A stretch of DNA of 64,000 nucleotides from Bacteroidota bacterium (GCA_016183765.1 JACPEA010000009.1:62001-126000); one strand, 5' to 3'. Counted from the stretch's first letter, positions 7,722 through 16,471 are shown. Translations and numbers: made by a program. Notes: generated by a model from the sequence alone, not told the origin.

Positions 7722-9047
7722 ATGCAATCAACTTTTTTTGCCGAACCCGCATTGTCACGGCTGGGTATACCCGCACTCAATCCCATGCAGCAATCGGCTA
7801 TTGGGGTAATACTGTCTGAAAAAGAAGTATTACTGTTGTCGCCCACCGGTTCCGGTAAAACATTGGCATTCCTGTTACCGATATGGCAACTCATGAAAGC
7901 GGATGAAAAACGCGTACAGTGCCTGATCCTTACCCCTTCCCGCGAACTGGCCCTACAGATAGAACAGGTCTGGAAAAAAATGGCAACAGGATATAAGGTG
8001 AGCTGTTGTTATGGCGGGCATGATATGCAGACAGAGATACAGAACCTGGCCGAACCGCCTGCCTTACTCATCGGTACGCCCGGAAGGATCGGAGATCATA
8101 TCAAAAGAGATACATTTTCCCGCGAAACTTTGACCATGTTGGTACTGGATGAATTTGACAAATCGCTTGCCCTGGGTTTTGCAGACGAGATGTCTTACCT
8201 CTTCGCATCCCTGCAGAACATTCAAAAAAAAGTATTCGTTTCTGCAACGGCCTCCATTCAAATACCTGATTTTGCAGCTGTGGGAGAGGGGTTACAGGTG
8301 CTGGACCATATTTCTGAGAAACCGGATGCGGATACACTCAGCCTGAAACTGGTCATTTCCAAAGAAAAAGACAAGATCGACCGGTTGGTGGCCCTGCTTT
8401 CTTATATAGGCACAGAACCGGTGCTGGTATTCTGTAACCATCGGGATGCGGTAGAACGTACCGCTTCGCTGCTGAAAGAAAAAGGCATTGCCTGTGCCGC
8501 TTTTCATGGAGGTATGGAACAGATGCAGCGCGAGCAGATCCTGATCCAGTTCCGCAATGGCAGTGTGCGGTTCCTCGTGGCAACCGACCTGGCTGCCCGT
8601 GGACTCGATATTCCGGAGATCAGGCACGTGGTACATTATCACCTTCCATCCACAGAAGCGGAATTCACGCACCGCAATGGCCGTACCGCCAGGATGGAAG
8701 CCACCGGAACAGCCTACCTGCTGATGCATAGTGAAGAGCCATTGCCTGCTTATATCCGGCAGAGACCGGAAGAGCTGGATGTGCCGGATGTTTTCTCCCT
8801 ACCCAAGCCGGCAGAATGGGTAACGATTTATATCAACGGCGGTAAAAAAGACAAACTGAATAAAGTGGATATTGTGGGATTCTTTACACAGAAGGGGCGA
8901 CTGGAAAAAGAAGAGATCGGCCTGATCATCGTAAAAGACCGCAATGCATTTGTGGCTGTTAAAAAGCATAAGGTAAAATCCCTTTTATCGCTGGTGCAGA
9001 ATGAAAAGATCAAAGGAACCCGATACAAAATCGTAGAAGCCCGCTGA
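7722..9047 (+). CDS. DEAD-box RNA helicase, DbpA-like
   Basis: The 441-residue protein has the superfamily 2 helicase core: Walker A SPTGSGKT, motif Ia PSREL, motif Ib GTPGR, motif II DEFD instead of DEAD, motif III SAT, and the C-terminal ATDLAARGLDI and HRNGRTAR motifs. The last 75 residues (VTIYINGGKKDKLNKVDIVGFF onward) are a DbpA-type RNA-binding domain, which in DbpA recognises a 23S rRNA hairpin during 50S assembly. ATG 7722 is preferred over GTG 7689 because it follows a -7 motif and gives the usual N-terminus. A ribosome-assembly role is inferred from the C-terminal domain. Confidence 0.88.
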   Translation: MQSTFFAEPALSRLGIPALNPMQQSAIGVILSEKEVLLLSPTGSGKTLAFLLPIWQLMKADEKRVQCLILTPSRELALQIEQVWKKMATGYKVSCCYGGHDMQTEIQNLAEPPALLIGTPGRIGDHIKRDTFSRETLTMLVLDEFDKSLALGFADEMSYLFASLQNIQKKVFVSATASIQIPDFAAVGEGLQVLDHISEKPDADTLSLKLVISKEKDKIDRLVALLSYIGTEPVLVFCNHRDAVERTASLLKEKGIACAAFHGGMEQMQREQILIQFRNGSVRFLVATDLAARGLDIPEIRHVVHYHLPSTEAEFTHRNGRTARMEATGTAYLLMHSEEPLPAYIRQRPEELDVPDVFSLPKPAEWVTIYINGGKKDKLNKVDIVGFFTQKGRLEKEEIGLIIVKDRNAFVAVKKHKVKSLLSLVQNEKIKGTRYKIVEAR

Positions 9048-9350
9048 TCGAAACCGCTATACCGTGCTTTTGTGTGGTAAAATATATTCGCTTTCATGCT
9101 ATTCTGAGAGGTTATGAAACCTGCACAGAAGTTTGTAGCTTTATCCCATACGATTGCCGCCATGCCCTACCACAGGAACTTCACCTACTGGATTGATAAA
9201 CGCGTCTGGAAATATTATTTCCTCATGCTCTCCCTGCAATTGTCAAGATAACAACTGCAACAGACCCCCATACGTCCTTCAGCTGATAGAATAATCGCAG
9301 CAACCCTGCCATTACTAATTATCAATTCTTAATTACTCATTCAATCAACC
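9048..9350. other. Intergenic region with an unsupported 45-codon frame
   Basis: A small frame with ATG at 9114 and TAA ending at 9251 encodes 45 residues rich in aromatic and basic residues. It has no recognised relatives and only a weak ribosome site. The last 40 bases are AT-rich low-complexity words (ATTACTAATTATCAATTC) of the kind seen in other gaps here. No terminator is evident. Confidence 0.4.
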
Positions 9351-10508
9351 ATGCCGCATTATCATACCCTCGGAAATATTCCACACAAACGTCATACCCA
9401 GTTCCGCCGGCCGGATGGGAAATTGTATTCCGAACAATTGTTCTCAACTGAGGGGTTCAGTAACGACTACTCCTTGCTGTATCACTGTTATCCGCCCACC
9501 CAGATCATTCATACAGATGAGCCGATTTCCGTCATGCCACGGATAGCCGAAGAGAAAATGCTGAAACACCGGAGTTTTGAAGGGTTTCACATCCAACCGG
9601 AAGTGGATTACCTGCAGAGCCGTAAGCCGGTGCTGGTCAACAACGACTGCCATATCGTACTGGCGGCACCGCAGCAAAGCATGAAAACCTATTTCTACAA
9701 AAATGCGGATGCCGACGAAATGATCTTTGTGCACGAAGGCAACGGCACACTGGTGACACAGTATGGTGAGTTGCCTTTCAGCGAGGGCGATTACCTGGTC
9801 ATCCCGCGCGGCACCATTTACCAGATCCATTTTGCCCATGCGGATAACCGCCTGTTCATCGTGGAAAGTTTTAGCCCGATCCGTTACCCCAAACGTTACC
9901 TGAGCAAATACGGGCAGCTGCTGGAACATGCACCTTATTGCGAACGTGATATCCGTGCCCCCAGGAACCTGGTCACTTTTGATGAGCAAGGTGATTTTCT
10001 GATCAAAACCAAAAAGAAAGGCATGCTGTACGGACTGCATTATGCCCAGCATCCCTTTGATGTGGTAGGTTGGGATGGATGTTGTTATCCCTTCGCGTTC
10101 AGTATCCATGATTTTGAGCCCATTACCGGCAGGGTACACCAGCCACCGCCGGTTCACCAGACATTTGAAGCGAATCATTTTGTGGTTTGCAGTTTCTGTC
10201 CGAGACTCTATGATTATCATCCCGATGCCATTCCGGCCCCTTATAACCACAGCAATATCGACAGCGATGAAGTGCTGTACTATGTGGCGGGTGATTTTAT
10301 GAGCCGCAAGAATGTTACCCGTGGCATGATCACCTTACATCCGGCGGGTATTCCTCATGGTCCGCATCCGGGCGCTGTGGAAAAGAGTATCGGTAAAAAG
10401 GAAACGCAGGAGCTGGCCGTGATGGTAGATACCTTCCACCCGCTTCAGTTGACCGTAGAAGCGCTGGAAATAGAGAACCCGGGATATACCATGAGTTGGG
10501 CTGAGTAA
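9351..10508 (+). CDS. hmgA: Homogentisate 1,2-dioxygenase
   Basis: The enzyme opens the ring of homogentisate to maleylacetoacetate in tyrosine and phenylalanine catabolism, using Fe(II). The 385-residue protein matches bacterial members from YHTLGNIPHKRHTQF at the start to the C-terminal cupin. The iron-site region shows HSNIDSDEVLYY and HPAGIPHGPHPGA, which supply the His and Glu ligands of the family. The other genes of the pathway are not adjacent, and the gene seems monocistronic. It sits in the same window as a Phe/Tyr biosynthetic cluster, but nothing in the sequence links their control. Confidence 0.94.
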   Translation: MPHYHTLGNIPHKRHTQFRRPDGKLYSEQLFSTEGFSNDYSLLYHCYPPTQIIHTDEPISVMPRIAEEKMLKHRSFEGFHIQPEVDYLQSRKPVLVNNDCHIVLAAPQQSMKTYFYKNADADEMIFVHEGNGTLVTQYGELPFSEGDYLVIPRGTIYQIHFAHADNRLFIVESFSPIRYPKRYLSKYGQLLEHAPYCERDIRAPRNLVTFDEQGDFLIKTKKKGMLYGLHYAQHPFDVVGWDGCCYPFAFSIHDFEPITGRVHQPPPVHQTFEANHFVVCSFCPRLYDYHPDAIPAPYNHSNIDSDEVLYYVAGDFMSRKNVTRGMITLHPAGIPHGPHPGAVEKSIGKKETQELAVMVDTFHPLQLTVEALEIENPGYTMSWAE

Positions 10509-10514
10509 CCAATT

Positions 10515-10615
10515 GGCAGCATGGCTGCCTGTTTGTACGCGGTGGGGCAAACGGGTTTAAGTGGAGCAGTCGCTCGGCTCTGCCGAGTGACTACTATCAC
10601 CAGGCTTCCAGCCTG
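10515..10615. repeat. Three successive palindromes with 3-base loops
   Basis: GGCAGC-ATG-GCTGCC (10515-10529), GTCGCTCGGC-TCT-GCCGAGTGAC (10569-10591, one G-T pair) and CAGGCT-TCC-AGCCTG (10601-10615) lie in the gap after hmgA. None is followed by a T tract. The constant 3-base loop recalls REP/BIME elements rather than terminators. Confidence 0.65.
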
Positions 10616-10717
10616 AAAAGCCTTAATATCTTAAAGCCTCTACCCCCCTCCACACCCCGAACAAAGCTTGTTTCTTCTCCAAATAAAGCGTAACTTATTC
10701 TCCTAAAACATTGCCAT

Positions 10718-11122
10718 ATGATTAAATTCAGCGACATCAGAATCGGAGACTATCTGAAAGCGGAATATGAAGGAAAAATGTGGGATGGAGAAGTTGTCCG
10801 GTTGAACGGAGACGAAAAACAGGTTTGTGTGCAAACCGATGTACAGGAATTCTGGTTCTCACCCGATCATCTGTACCCGATCGAGTTAAACGATGGGGCA
10901 TTGGTGAAACTGGGTTTCCAGAAACAGCAGCAGGAGGACGGATCTGTAAAATACCTGAAAGGTTCTTTCAGGATTGTTGTGCCCGGGGCCGGCGACTTCA
11001 GCAGTATTGAAATGTGGTACCGCGAAGACAGGCGCCATCATCCGGATGTTCACTTCATACACCAGTTGCAGAACCAGTACCTGGATATGACCAAAGTGCA
11101 CCTGACCAGCGAACCGGTATAA
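10718..11122 (+). CDS. Conserved hypothetical protein
   Basis: I do not recognise a family. The 134-residue product is acidic to neutral and shows no signal peptide or membrane segment. The N-terminal half (IRIGDYLKAEYEGKMWDGEVVRLN) reads like a small SH3-like or Tudor-like beta barrel. A terminator follows 22 bases after the stop, so the gene is probably transcribed alone. Confidence 0.75.
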   Translation: MIKFSDIRIGDYLKAEYEGKMWDGEVVRLNGDEKQVCVQTDVQEFWFSPDHLYPIELNDGALVKLGFQKQQQEDGSVKYLKGSFRIVVPGAGDFSSIEMWYREDRRHHPDVHFIHQLQNQYLDMTKVHLTSEPV

Positions 11123-11144
11123 TCAGCCGTTAATACTTTTTAGA

Positions 11145-11168
11145 AACCCGCTGTCAGCGGGTTTTTTT
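11145..11168 (+). terminator. Rho-independent terminator
   Basis: AACCCGCT (11145-11152) and AGCGGGTT (11156-11163) form a perfect stem with a GTC loop, and the T run extends to 11168. Confidence 0.92.
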
Positions 11169-11182
11169 ATATTGGAGAAATC

Positions 11183-11215
11183 TTTACCTGCAAACTAAAA
11201 AGCCCATTAGATTTG
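11183..11215 (+). promoter_or_regulatory. Promoter of the TlpA-like gene
   Basis: TTTA (11183-11186), 21 bases, then TAGATTTG (11208-11215) matching TAnnTTTG. Transcription would start near 11221, leaving a leader of about 24 bases before ATG 11245. Confidence 0.6.
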
Positions 11216-11244
11216 TAGGATATCAAATCAATCAATACAGCAGA

Positions 11245-12390
11245 ATGAAAAAAAGTTTATTCTTTGCGCTCATGTCGGTTGTGGTCTCTGTGTCGGCCCA
11301 GACCGAGAAACCCTTCCAGGTAAAAGGTGTGTTTACAAAACTGGGATTCCCTGTACAGAAAGTCTACCTATCCTATCGCGCAGGCGATAAGAATGTCACC
11401 GATAGTGTGGAACCCAAAGATGGGGCATATATTTTCTCCGGGAAACTGGCAGAACCCGTATTAGGTTTTTTACGTGTCAAATACCAACCCGATGCTGAAG
11501 GTAAACCTGTTAAGATGGTCTCGTCCAGGGATTTTACACGGGTATTCCTGAGCGCAGGAACCACCAGTGTATCATCTGTAGATTCGTTCAGTAATACCAG
11601 TATCAAAGGGTCGAAGGCAAATGATGACTTTGCTAAACTGGAAGCTGCCCTCAAAACAGTGAATGCCCAAATGCGGGAAGTCAGTGCCGAATACAGCAAA
11701 GCGGCCGCAGCCAAAGACGAAGCTGCACGGAAAGCGGCAGAAGACAAATTGGACGCCCTGGATAAAGAGAGCCGGTTAGTGTACAAGGCGTATGTAAAGA
11801 ATAACCTTAGTTCACCGGTTGCTGTACATGCGATCTCGCAATATGCAGGATGGGATATCAATGCGGATGAAGTGGAACCCCTGTTCAACCAGTTGCCTGC
11901 TGCTTCCCGGAGCCTGCCTACCGCCCGTTTGCTGCAGGAGCAGATTACCATTGCCAAGAAAACAGGTATCGGGCGCGAAGCCATGGACTTTACCCAGAAT
12001 GATACCCTGGGTGTTCCGGTGAGTTTATCCTCATTCCGGGGTAAATATTTACTGGTCGATTTCTGGGCCAGCTGGTGCGGTCCCTGCCGCCGCGAAAACC
12101 CGAACGTGGTAAAAGCATTCCAGGCTTTCCGGGATAAAGGATTCCATATCCTGGGTGTAAGTCTGGACAGGCCCGATGCCAAGGACAAATGGCTGCAGGC
12201 GATCCACGATGATAACCTGACCTGGACGCATGTATCAGACCTCAAGTACTGGCAGAATGCAGTGGCGCAGCAATACGGTATACAGGCCATCCCGCAGAAC
12301 CTGTTGCTGGACCCGCAGGGAAAGATCATAGCCAAGAACCTGAATGGAGAACAGTTGCAGGCAAAACTGACCGAAATACTCAAGCCTTAA
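11245..12390 (+). CDS. TlpA-like periplasmic thioredoxin with N-terminal DUF4369-type domain
   Basis: This is a secreted thiol-disulfide oxidoreductase of 381 residues. A signal peptide spans about residues 1-19 (SVVVSVSAQ). A beta-rich DUF4369-like domain follows (about 24-125), then an Ala/Lys-rich helical segment with coiled-coil character (about 130-185). The C-terminal thioredoxin domain has the CxxC site as C278 and C281 in WASWCGPCRREN, and a cis-proline in QAIPQNLLLD. Such proteins are numerous in Bacteroidetes and are thought to act on disulfides in the cell envelope. The gene has its own promoter and terminator. Confidence 0.9.
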   Translation: MKKSLFFALMSVVVSVSAQTEKPFQVKGVFTKLGFPVQKVYLSYRAGDKNVTDSVEPKDGAYIFSGKLAEPVLGFLRVKYQPDAEGKPVKMVSSRDFTRVFLSAGTTSVSSVDSFSNTSIKGSKANDDFAKLEAALKTVNAQMREVSAEYSKAAAAKDEAARKAAEDKLDALDKESRLVYKAYVKNNLSSPVAVHAISQYAGWDINADEVEPLFNQLPAASRSLPTARLLQEQITIAKKTGIGREAMDFTQNDTLGVPVSLSSFRGKYLLVDFWASWCGPCRRENPNVVKAFQAFRDKGFHILGVSLDRPDAKDKWLQAIHDDNLTWTHVSDLKYWQNAVAQQYGIQAIPQNLLLDPQGKIIAKNLNGEQLQAKLTEILKP

Positions 12391-12409
12391 CATCCCCTGA
12401 AAATCAAAT

Positions 12410-12476
12410 AACCGTGCTTTTGTGCCTTCCTGTGGAAAGTTTATTCCCACACCTGCACACAAAGGCACGGTTTTTT
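12410..12476 (+). terminator. Rho-independent terminator after the TlpA-like gene
   Basis: Arms at 12410-12424 and 12458-12472 pair over 15 positions with one mismatch and end in TTTTTT. The T tract runs directly into the promoter region of the next gene. Confidence 0.85.
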
Positions 12477-12491
12477 GTATAGGTTCGTGAG

Positions 12492-12499
12492 TAACTTTC
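12492..12499 (+). promoter_or_regulatory. Possible -7 element TAACTTTC
   Basis: It matches seven of eight positions of TAnnTTTG and lies 8 bases before ATG 12508. TTTG at 12474-12477, inside the preceding terminator tail, is a possible but closely spaced -33 element. Confidence 0.35.
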
Positions 12500-12507
12500 A
12501 CGAGCAG

Positions 12508-15312
12508 ATGGTAAAGTATATTGTTAGTACGCTGATTGGCATAGGTACGCTGGTACACTTGCATGCCCAGGAGTTTGGAGGCAACCCTCCTTCCGTAAAA
12601 TGGCAGCAGGTGAATACGGATACCGTACGCGTGATCTTCCCCCGTGGCTGGCAGGCCCGGGCCGAAAGGGTGGCGCAGGTAGTGCACGGATTGCAACGGC
12701 AACAGTTGCAAACAATAGGTGACCGTATCCGTAAAGTGAGTATCGTACTGCAGAACCAGACGGTGATCTCAAACGCCTATGTAGGCCTGGCCCCTTATCG
12801 CAGTGAATTCTATACAACCCCACCTCAGAACGCTTTTCAACTGGGCGCCGTAAACTGGATGGATAACCTGGCGGTGCATGAGTTCAGGCATGTGCAGCAG
12901 TATAGTAATTTCAATAAAGGACTATCGAGACTGGCAGGTTTTGTGTTGGGTGAGCAGGGACAGTTGCTGGCCAACGCCATGTCTGTACCCGATTGGTTTT
13001 TTGAGGGAGACGCCGTATTCAATGAAACCCGGTTTACCAGGCAGGGCAGGGGTACACTGCCCTTGTTCCTGAGCAGTTACCAGTCGTTGTTCCTGGCCAA
13101 CCGTAATTATGATTACATGAAAATGCGGAACGGCTCGCTGCGCGATTATGTACCCAATCATTATGAGCTGGGTTATTTGCTGGTGGCTTACGGGAGAAAA
13201 CAATACGGAGAAGATATCTGGCGAAAGATAACCGATGATGCCGTACGTTTTAAACCCCTGTTCTATCCTTTCCAGGGAGCAGTAAAAAAATATACCGGAA
13301 CCAGCTATGCGCAGTTTGTAAAAAATGCCCTGCAGTTTTACCGGCAGCAATGGCAAACACTCCGGTCAGATACCGTAAACTGGTTTACCCGGCCGGTAGT
13401 ACATGATGTGGTAAATTACCAATACCCGTATGCAGCTGCAGGTGGTTCCGTGATCGTGTTGAAGACCAGTAACCGGAACCTTCCCGCTTTCTACCGGGTA
13501 TTGCCGGATGGGGAAGAAAAGAAGATCGCCGTAAAAGATATCTCAGCGGACCGTTATTTCTCTTACAGCAATGGCAGGATCGTATATACAGCTTCCCATC
13601 CTGATATCCGCTGGGGTAACCGGGAATTTCAGTCTGTCAGGTTACTGGATGTGAAGACGGGTGTGCAGCGGACCCTGGTAGAAAAGAGCAGGTATTTCTC
13701 GCCCGATATCTCCACTACGGGTGATCGGTTGGTGGCGGTGGATATGGGTATCGACGGTAACTCGCGCCTGGTGCAGTTCGATACGGCCGGGATGGTGCTG
13801 GATTCTATGTCAAAAGCCGGTATCCTTTTTTCCCAGCCCCGTTTTGCCGCCAATGGTCTTGCCATCTATGTGACCGAAAGAAATGCGGCGGGAGAGATGT
13901 CGCTGGTGAAATATACCAACAACTTCCGTGTGCAGGACACGCTGATGGCCCCTGCCAACCGCATCATTGGCCATGTAACGGTGCAGGGAGATACGGTACT
14001 GTTTACCACCACCTACCAGCAACGTGATGAACTATGGGCCTATATAGATGCCAAAGCAAAACAGGGTCCTTTCCGGATGGCTTCTTATGCTACAGGGTTG
14101 TACCAGGGGGTGTTACGTGCCGATGGACAATTATTATGTCCTGTATTTACTGCGGACGGTTACCGGCTGGGACTGTTCCGTCCCCGCTGGGAGCGGGTGG
14201 CATCACGGGATGAACTGAACGCATTGTACCTGCCAGCGGGCGTATATGCTTCGGGGGATCACCAGCTACTGGCGCAATTGCCGGAAGCGGCTTACCCGGT
14301 TAGCCGCTACCGCAAATCGTTCCACCTGCTGAACCTGCATAGTTTCCGGCCATTTTACGAGCAGCCGGAATACTCTTTTACTCTCTATGGTGAAAATGTG
14401 CTGAACACGTTCCGCTCAGAAATTGCCTATACCTATAATGAGAATGAAGGAAGCCATAAACTGGGTTATAACGGGGTGTATGGCGGATCCTTCCTGCAAC
14501 CCGTGTTCGGGGTGAGCAATACCTGGCAGCGATCGGCCCTGTTATCCCGGGATACCTCGCTGCATTGGAATGAGCTGGTGGGGTATGTGGGACTACGCCT
14601 TCCGCTGAACCTTACAGGAGGGAAGTCTTACCGGAACCTGACTTTCCAGACCACTTACAACCTGGAGCAGGTGAGCTGGACGGGTCTCGCCGGTAAATTG
14701 CTGAATAATCTTAGTTTCCCGTACCTGCAGAGCCGGATCAGTTATTCGTCGCAGGTGCAGAAGACCGTTCAGCAGATATACCCGCATTTTGCCCAGAGCC
14801 TGGTACTGCAGTACCGGAACCTGCTGAACCGGCAAACGGCACACCAGTTCCTGGCCAGTGCATCCCTGTTCTTGCCGGGCCTCAGTCATACCCATTCCCT
14901 GGTACTGACGGCCGCTTTTCATAGCAGGGATACGATGCAGCAATATATTTTCTCCAATAATTTTCCTTTTGCCAGGGGCTATTCCGCCATTGATTTTCCC
15001 AGGATGTGGAAATTGGGGGTGAACTACCATTTCCCGCTCTTATACCCGGATAAGGGACTCGGAAACCTGGTTTACCTGCTCCGGGTACGTTCCAACCTGT
15101 TTTTCGATTATACGGTTGGCAGAAGTCTGCGCCTGGCCACCGATTATCCCTTCCGGACGGTGGGGGCCGAGCTGTTCCTGGATACCCGCTGGTGGAACCA
15201 GCAGCCGGTCAGCTTTGGGATCAGGTACAGCCGGTTGCTGGACAATTCCTTCCGGGGAGCCACCCAACCCAATGTCTGGGAGTTGATATTGCCGGTAAAC
15301 CTGTTCCAATAA
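12508..15312 (+). CDS. Outer-membrane protein with zincin-like domain, beta-propeller and C-terminal barrel
   Basis: This 934-residue protein is often named TolB-like in databases, but three parts can be read. After a signal peptide (about 1-20, ending LHLHAQ), residues about 30-285 look like a metallopeptidase of the gluzincin type. They contain HEFRH at 124-128 (HExxH) and WFFEGDAVFNE at 163-173, which offers the third Glu ligand. Residues about 295-610 show TolB-like propeller strands. The rest is rich in alternating aromatic and polar residues and ends in NLFQ with a terminal aromatic, as expected of an outer-membrane barrel. The active-site reading is an inference. ATG 12508 is chosen because it begins the signal peptide. 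Confidence 0.72.
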   Translation: MVKYIVSTLIGIGTLVHLHAQEFGGNPPSVKWQQVNTDTVRVIFPRGWQARAERVAQVVHGLQRQQLQTIGDRIRKVSIVLQNQTVISNAYVGLAPYRSEFYTTPPQNAFQLGAVNWMDNLAVHEFRHVQQYSNFNKGLSRLAGFVLGEQGQLLANAMSVPDWFFEGDAVFNETRFTRQGRGTLPLFLSSYQSLFLANRNYDYMKMRNGSLRDYVPNHYELGYLLVAYGRKQYGEDIWRKITDDAVRFKPLFYPFQGAVKKYTGTSYAQFVKNALQFYRQQWQTLRSDTVNWFTRPVVHDVVNYQYPYAAAGGSVIVLKTSNRNLPAFYRVLPDGEEKKIAVKDISADRYFSYSNGRIVYTASHPDIRWGNREFQSVRLLDVKTGVQRTLVEKSRYFSPDISTTGDRLVAVDMGIDGNSRLVQFDTAGMVLDSMSKAGILFSQPRFAANGLAIYVTERNAAGEMSLVKYTNNFRVQDTLMAPANRIIGHVTVQGDTVLFTTTYQQRDELWAYIDAKAKQGPFRMASYATGLYQGVLRADGQLLCPVFTADGYRLGLFRPRWERVASRDELNALYLPAGVYASGDHQLLAQLPEAAYPVSRYRKSFHLLNLHSFRPFYEQPEYSFTLYGENVLNTFRSEIAYTYNENEGSHKLGYNGVYGGSFLQPVFGVSNTWQRSALLSRDTSLHWNELVGYVGLRLPLNLTGGKSYRNLTFQTTYNLEQVSWTGLAGKLLNNLSFPYLQSRISYSSQVQKTVQQIYPHFAQSLVLQYRNLLNRQTAHQFLASASLFLPGLSHTHSLVLTAAFHSRDTMQQYIFSNNFPFARGYSAIDFPRMWKLGVNYHFPLLYPDKGLGNLVYLLRVRSNLFFDYTVGRSLRLATDYPFRTVGAELFLDTRWWNQQPVSFGIRYSRLLDNSFRGATQPNVWELILPVNLFQ

Positions 15313-15393
15313 GCAGATTTTTGGTAGATTTGCCCCTTTTGGAGCAAAACCCTAAGGGTTTTTCCACAATTTTGAGATTTTTTTCCACTAATT

Positions 15394-15425
15394 TTTCTTA
15401 TTCCGGTTGCATTGTGGTATCTTTG
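15394..15425 (+). promoter_or_regulatory. Promoter of the infA ribosomal operon
   Basis: TTTC (15394-15397), a 20-base spacer and TATCTTTG (15418-15425), an exact TAnnTTTG match. It lies 16 bases before the infA ATG and has the same layout as the rlmB promoter. Confidence 0.65.
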
Positions 15426-15441
15426 CAGCCCCAAAAATTGT

Positions 15442-15660
15442 ATGTCGAAACAACCACTGATCAAACAAGATGGCGTAATCCTGGAAGCCCTGAGCAATGC
15501 AATGTTCCGGGTGAAGCTGGAAAACGGTCATGAAATACTGGCCACCATCTCCGGAAAAATGAGGATGCACTATATCCGGATATTGCCGGGCGACAAGGTA
15601 GGTGTGGAAATGAGTCCGTACGATTTGAGCAGGGGAAGGATCATTTTCCGTTATAAATAA
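15442..15660 (+). CDS. infA: Translation initiation factor IF-1
   Basis: IF-1 binds the ribosomal A site during initiation. The 72-residue protein has the full S1/OB fold, including [31 protein letters not shown] and the ending [17 protein letters not shown] 15442 gives the canonical [11 protein letters not shown] start; a longer frame from 15412 is rejected because it would cross the promoter. It heads an operon with rpmJ, rpsM, rpsK, rpsD, rpoA and rplQ. Confidence 0.97.
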   Translation: MSKQPLIKQDGVILEALSNAMFRVKLENGHEILATISGKMRMHYIRILPGDKVGVEMSPYDLSRGRIIFRYK

Positions 15661-15725
15661 TTTAAACGCTGACGCTGAAAGCAAAAGCTGAACGCCAAGG
15701 CAGGAACGAGATAAAAAACCAAACA

Positions 15726-15842
15726 ATGAAAGTTAGAGCTTCCATTAAAAAACGCAGCGTTGATTGCAAGATCGTGAAGAGGAAAGGAAAATTATTCGTG
15801 ATCAACAAGAAGAACCCACGCTTCAAGCAGCGCCAGGGGTAA
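15726..15842 (+). CDS. rpmJ: 50S ribosomal protein L36, cysteine-poor type
   Basis: This 38-residue protein ([19 protein letters not shown], then [19 protein letters not shown]) is the small L36 of the large subunit. Only one cysteine remains. The other three ligands of the usual Cys3-His zinc site are replaced (Ser, Asn and Phe at their places), so it should not bind zinc. That zinc-free form is common in Bacteroidetes. It lies 65 bases after infA. Confidence 0.96.
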   Translation: MKVRASIKKRSVDCKIVKRKGKLFVINKKNPRFKQRQG

Positions 15843-15846
15843 GGGC

Positions 15847-15940
15847 AATTTGAAAATGAGGCAATTTGAAAATGTGAAAACAATTTTCAAATTCCAGACG
15901 CCACTCATTTTCAGATTTTCAAATTTCAAATTTTCAAATT
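15847..15940. repeat. Word-built inverted repeat between rpmJ and rpsM
   Basis: The word AATTTGAAAA occurs at 15847-15856 and 15863-15872. Its complement TTTTCAAATT occurs at 15884-15893, 15916-15925 and 15931-15940. The segment fills nearly the whole gap, so the operon mRNA can fold into alternative hairpins here. Confidence 0.75.
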
Positions 15941-15951
15941 AAACAAAAAAT

Positions 15952-16332
15952 ATGGCTCGTATTGCCGGTATTGATTTACCAAAAAATAAAAGAGGAGAAA
16001 TTGGTCTGACCTATATTTTTGGTATTGGCCGTTCCACTGCACAGTATATTCTTACCAAAGCTGGTATTGATTTCGATAAGAAAGTGAACCAGTGGAATGA
16101 TGATGAGCAGGCCGCTATCCGTAACATCATCAACAATGAGTTCAAGGTAGAAGGTGCCCTGCGTAGTGAGGTTTCCATGAGCATCAAGCGCTTACTGGAT
16201 ATCGCCTGCTACCGTGGTCTCCGTCACCGTAAAGGATTGCCTGTTCGCGGACAGCGCACCAAAACCAACAGCCGTACCAGGAAAGGTAAGCGTAAGACGG
16301 TTGCGGGTAAGAAGAAAGTAGCTAAGAAATAA
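15952..16332 (+). CDS. rpsM: 30S ribosomal protein S13
   Basis: S13 lies in the head of the small subunit and contacts the P-site tRNA and the 50S subunit. The 126-residue protein starts [21 protein letters not shown] and has the conserved [23 protein letters not shown] segment and a lysine-rich tail. Family length and order in the operon agree. Confidence 0.98.
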   Translation: MARIAGIDLPKNKRGEIGLTYIFGIGRSTAQYILTKAGIDFDKKVNQWNDDEQAAIRNIINNEFKVEGALRSEVSMSIKRLLDIACYRGLRHRKGLPVRGQRTKTNSRTRKGKRKTVAGKKKVAKK

Positions 16333-16334
16333 GC

Positions 16335-16399
16335 AATTTGAAAATTTGGGAATTTGAAAATGCGGGAATATCCTTTTCAAATTCCCGAATTTTCAAATT
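16335..16399. repeat. Near-perfect 26-bp inverted repeat after rpsM
   Basis: Arms 16335-16360 and 16374-16399 match with one difference, with a 13-base loop. The left arm begins 3 bases after the rpsM stop. It is built from the same AATTTGAAAA word as the gap before rpsM. Confidence 0.85.
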
Positions 16400-16450
16400 A
16401 AAATAAAATCCGCCAGCTTGGATCTCTGAAAGGAGGGAGAGTAAAGCGGT

Positions 16451-16471
16451 TCCCGGCTAACGGGATTTTTT
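16451..16471 (+). terminator. Weak terminator-like hairpin inside the ribosomal operon
   Basis: TCCCG (16451-16455), loop GCTAA and CGGGA (16461-16465), followed by TTTTTT. A second short hairpin, CTGCC-GACA-GGCAG (16486-16499), comes just before rpsK. The 5-bp stem is weak, so partial termination or RNA processing is more likely than a full stop. Confidence 0.45.

Noticed and set aside
9061..9074. 14-base match to the terminator arm at 12411-12424
   Set aside because: A few 14-base matches are expected by chance in a window of this size, and the first copy forms no hairpin.
9114..9251. 45-codon frame before hmgA
   Set aside because: Short, no known family, weak start context. A real small protein cannot be excluded, but the sequence does not support one.
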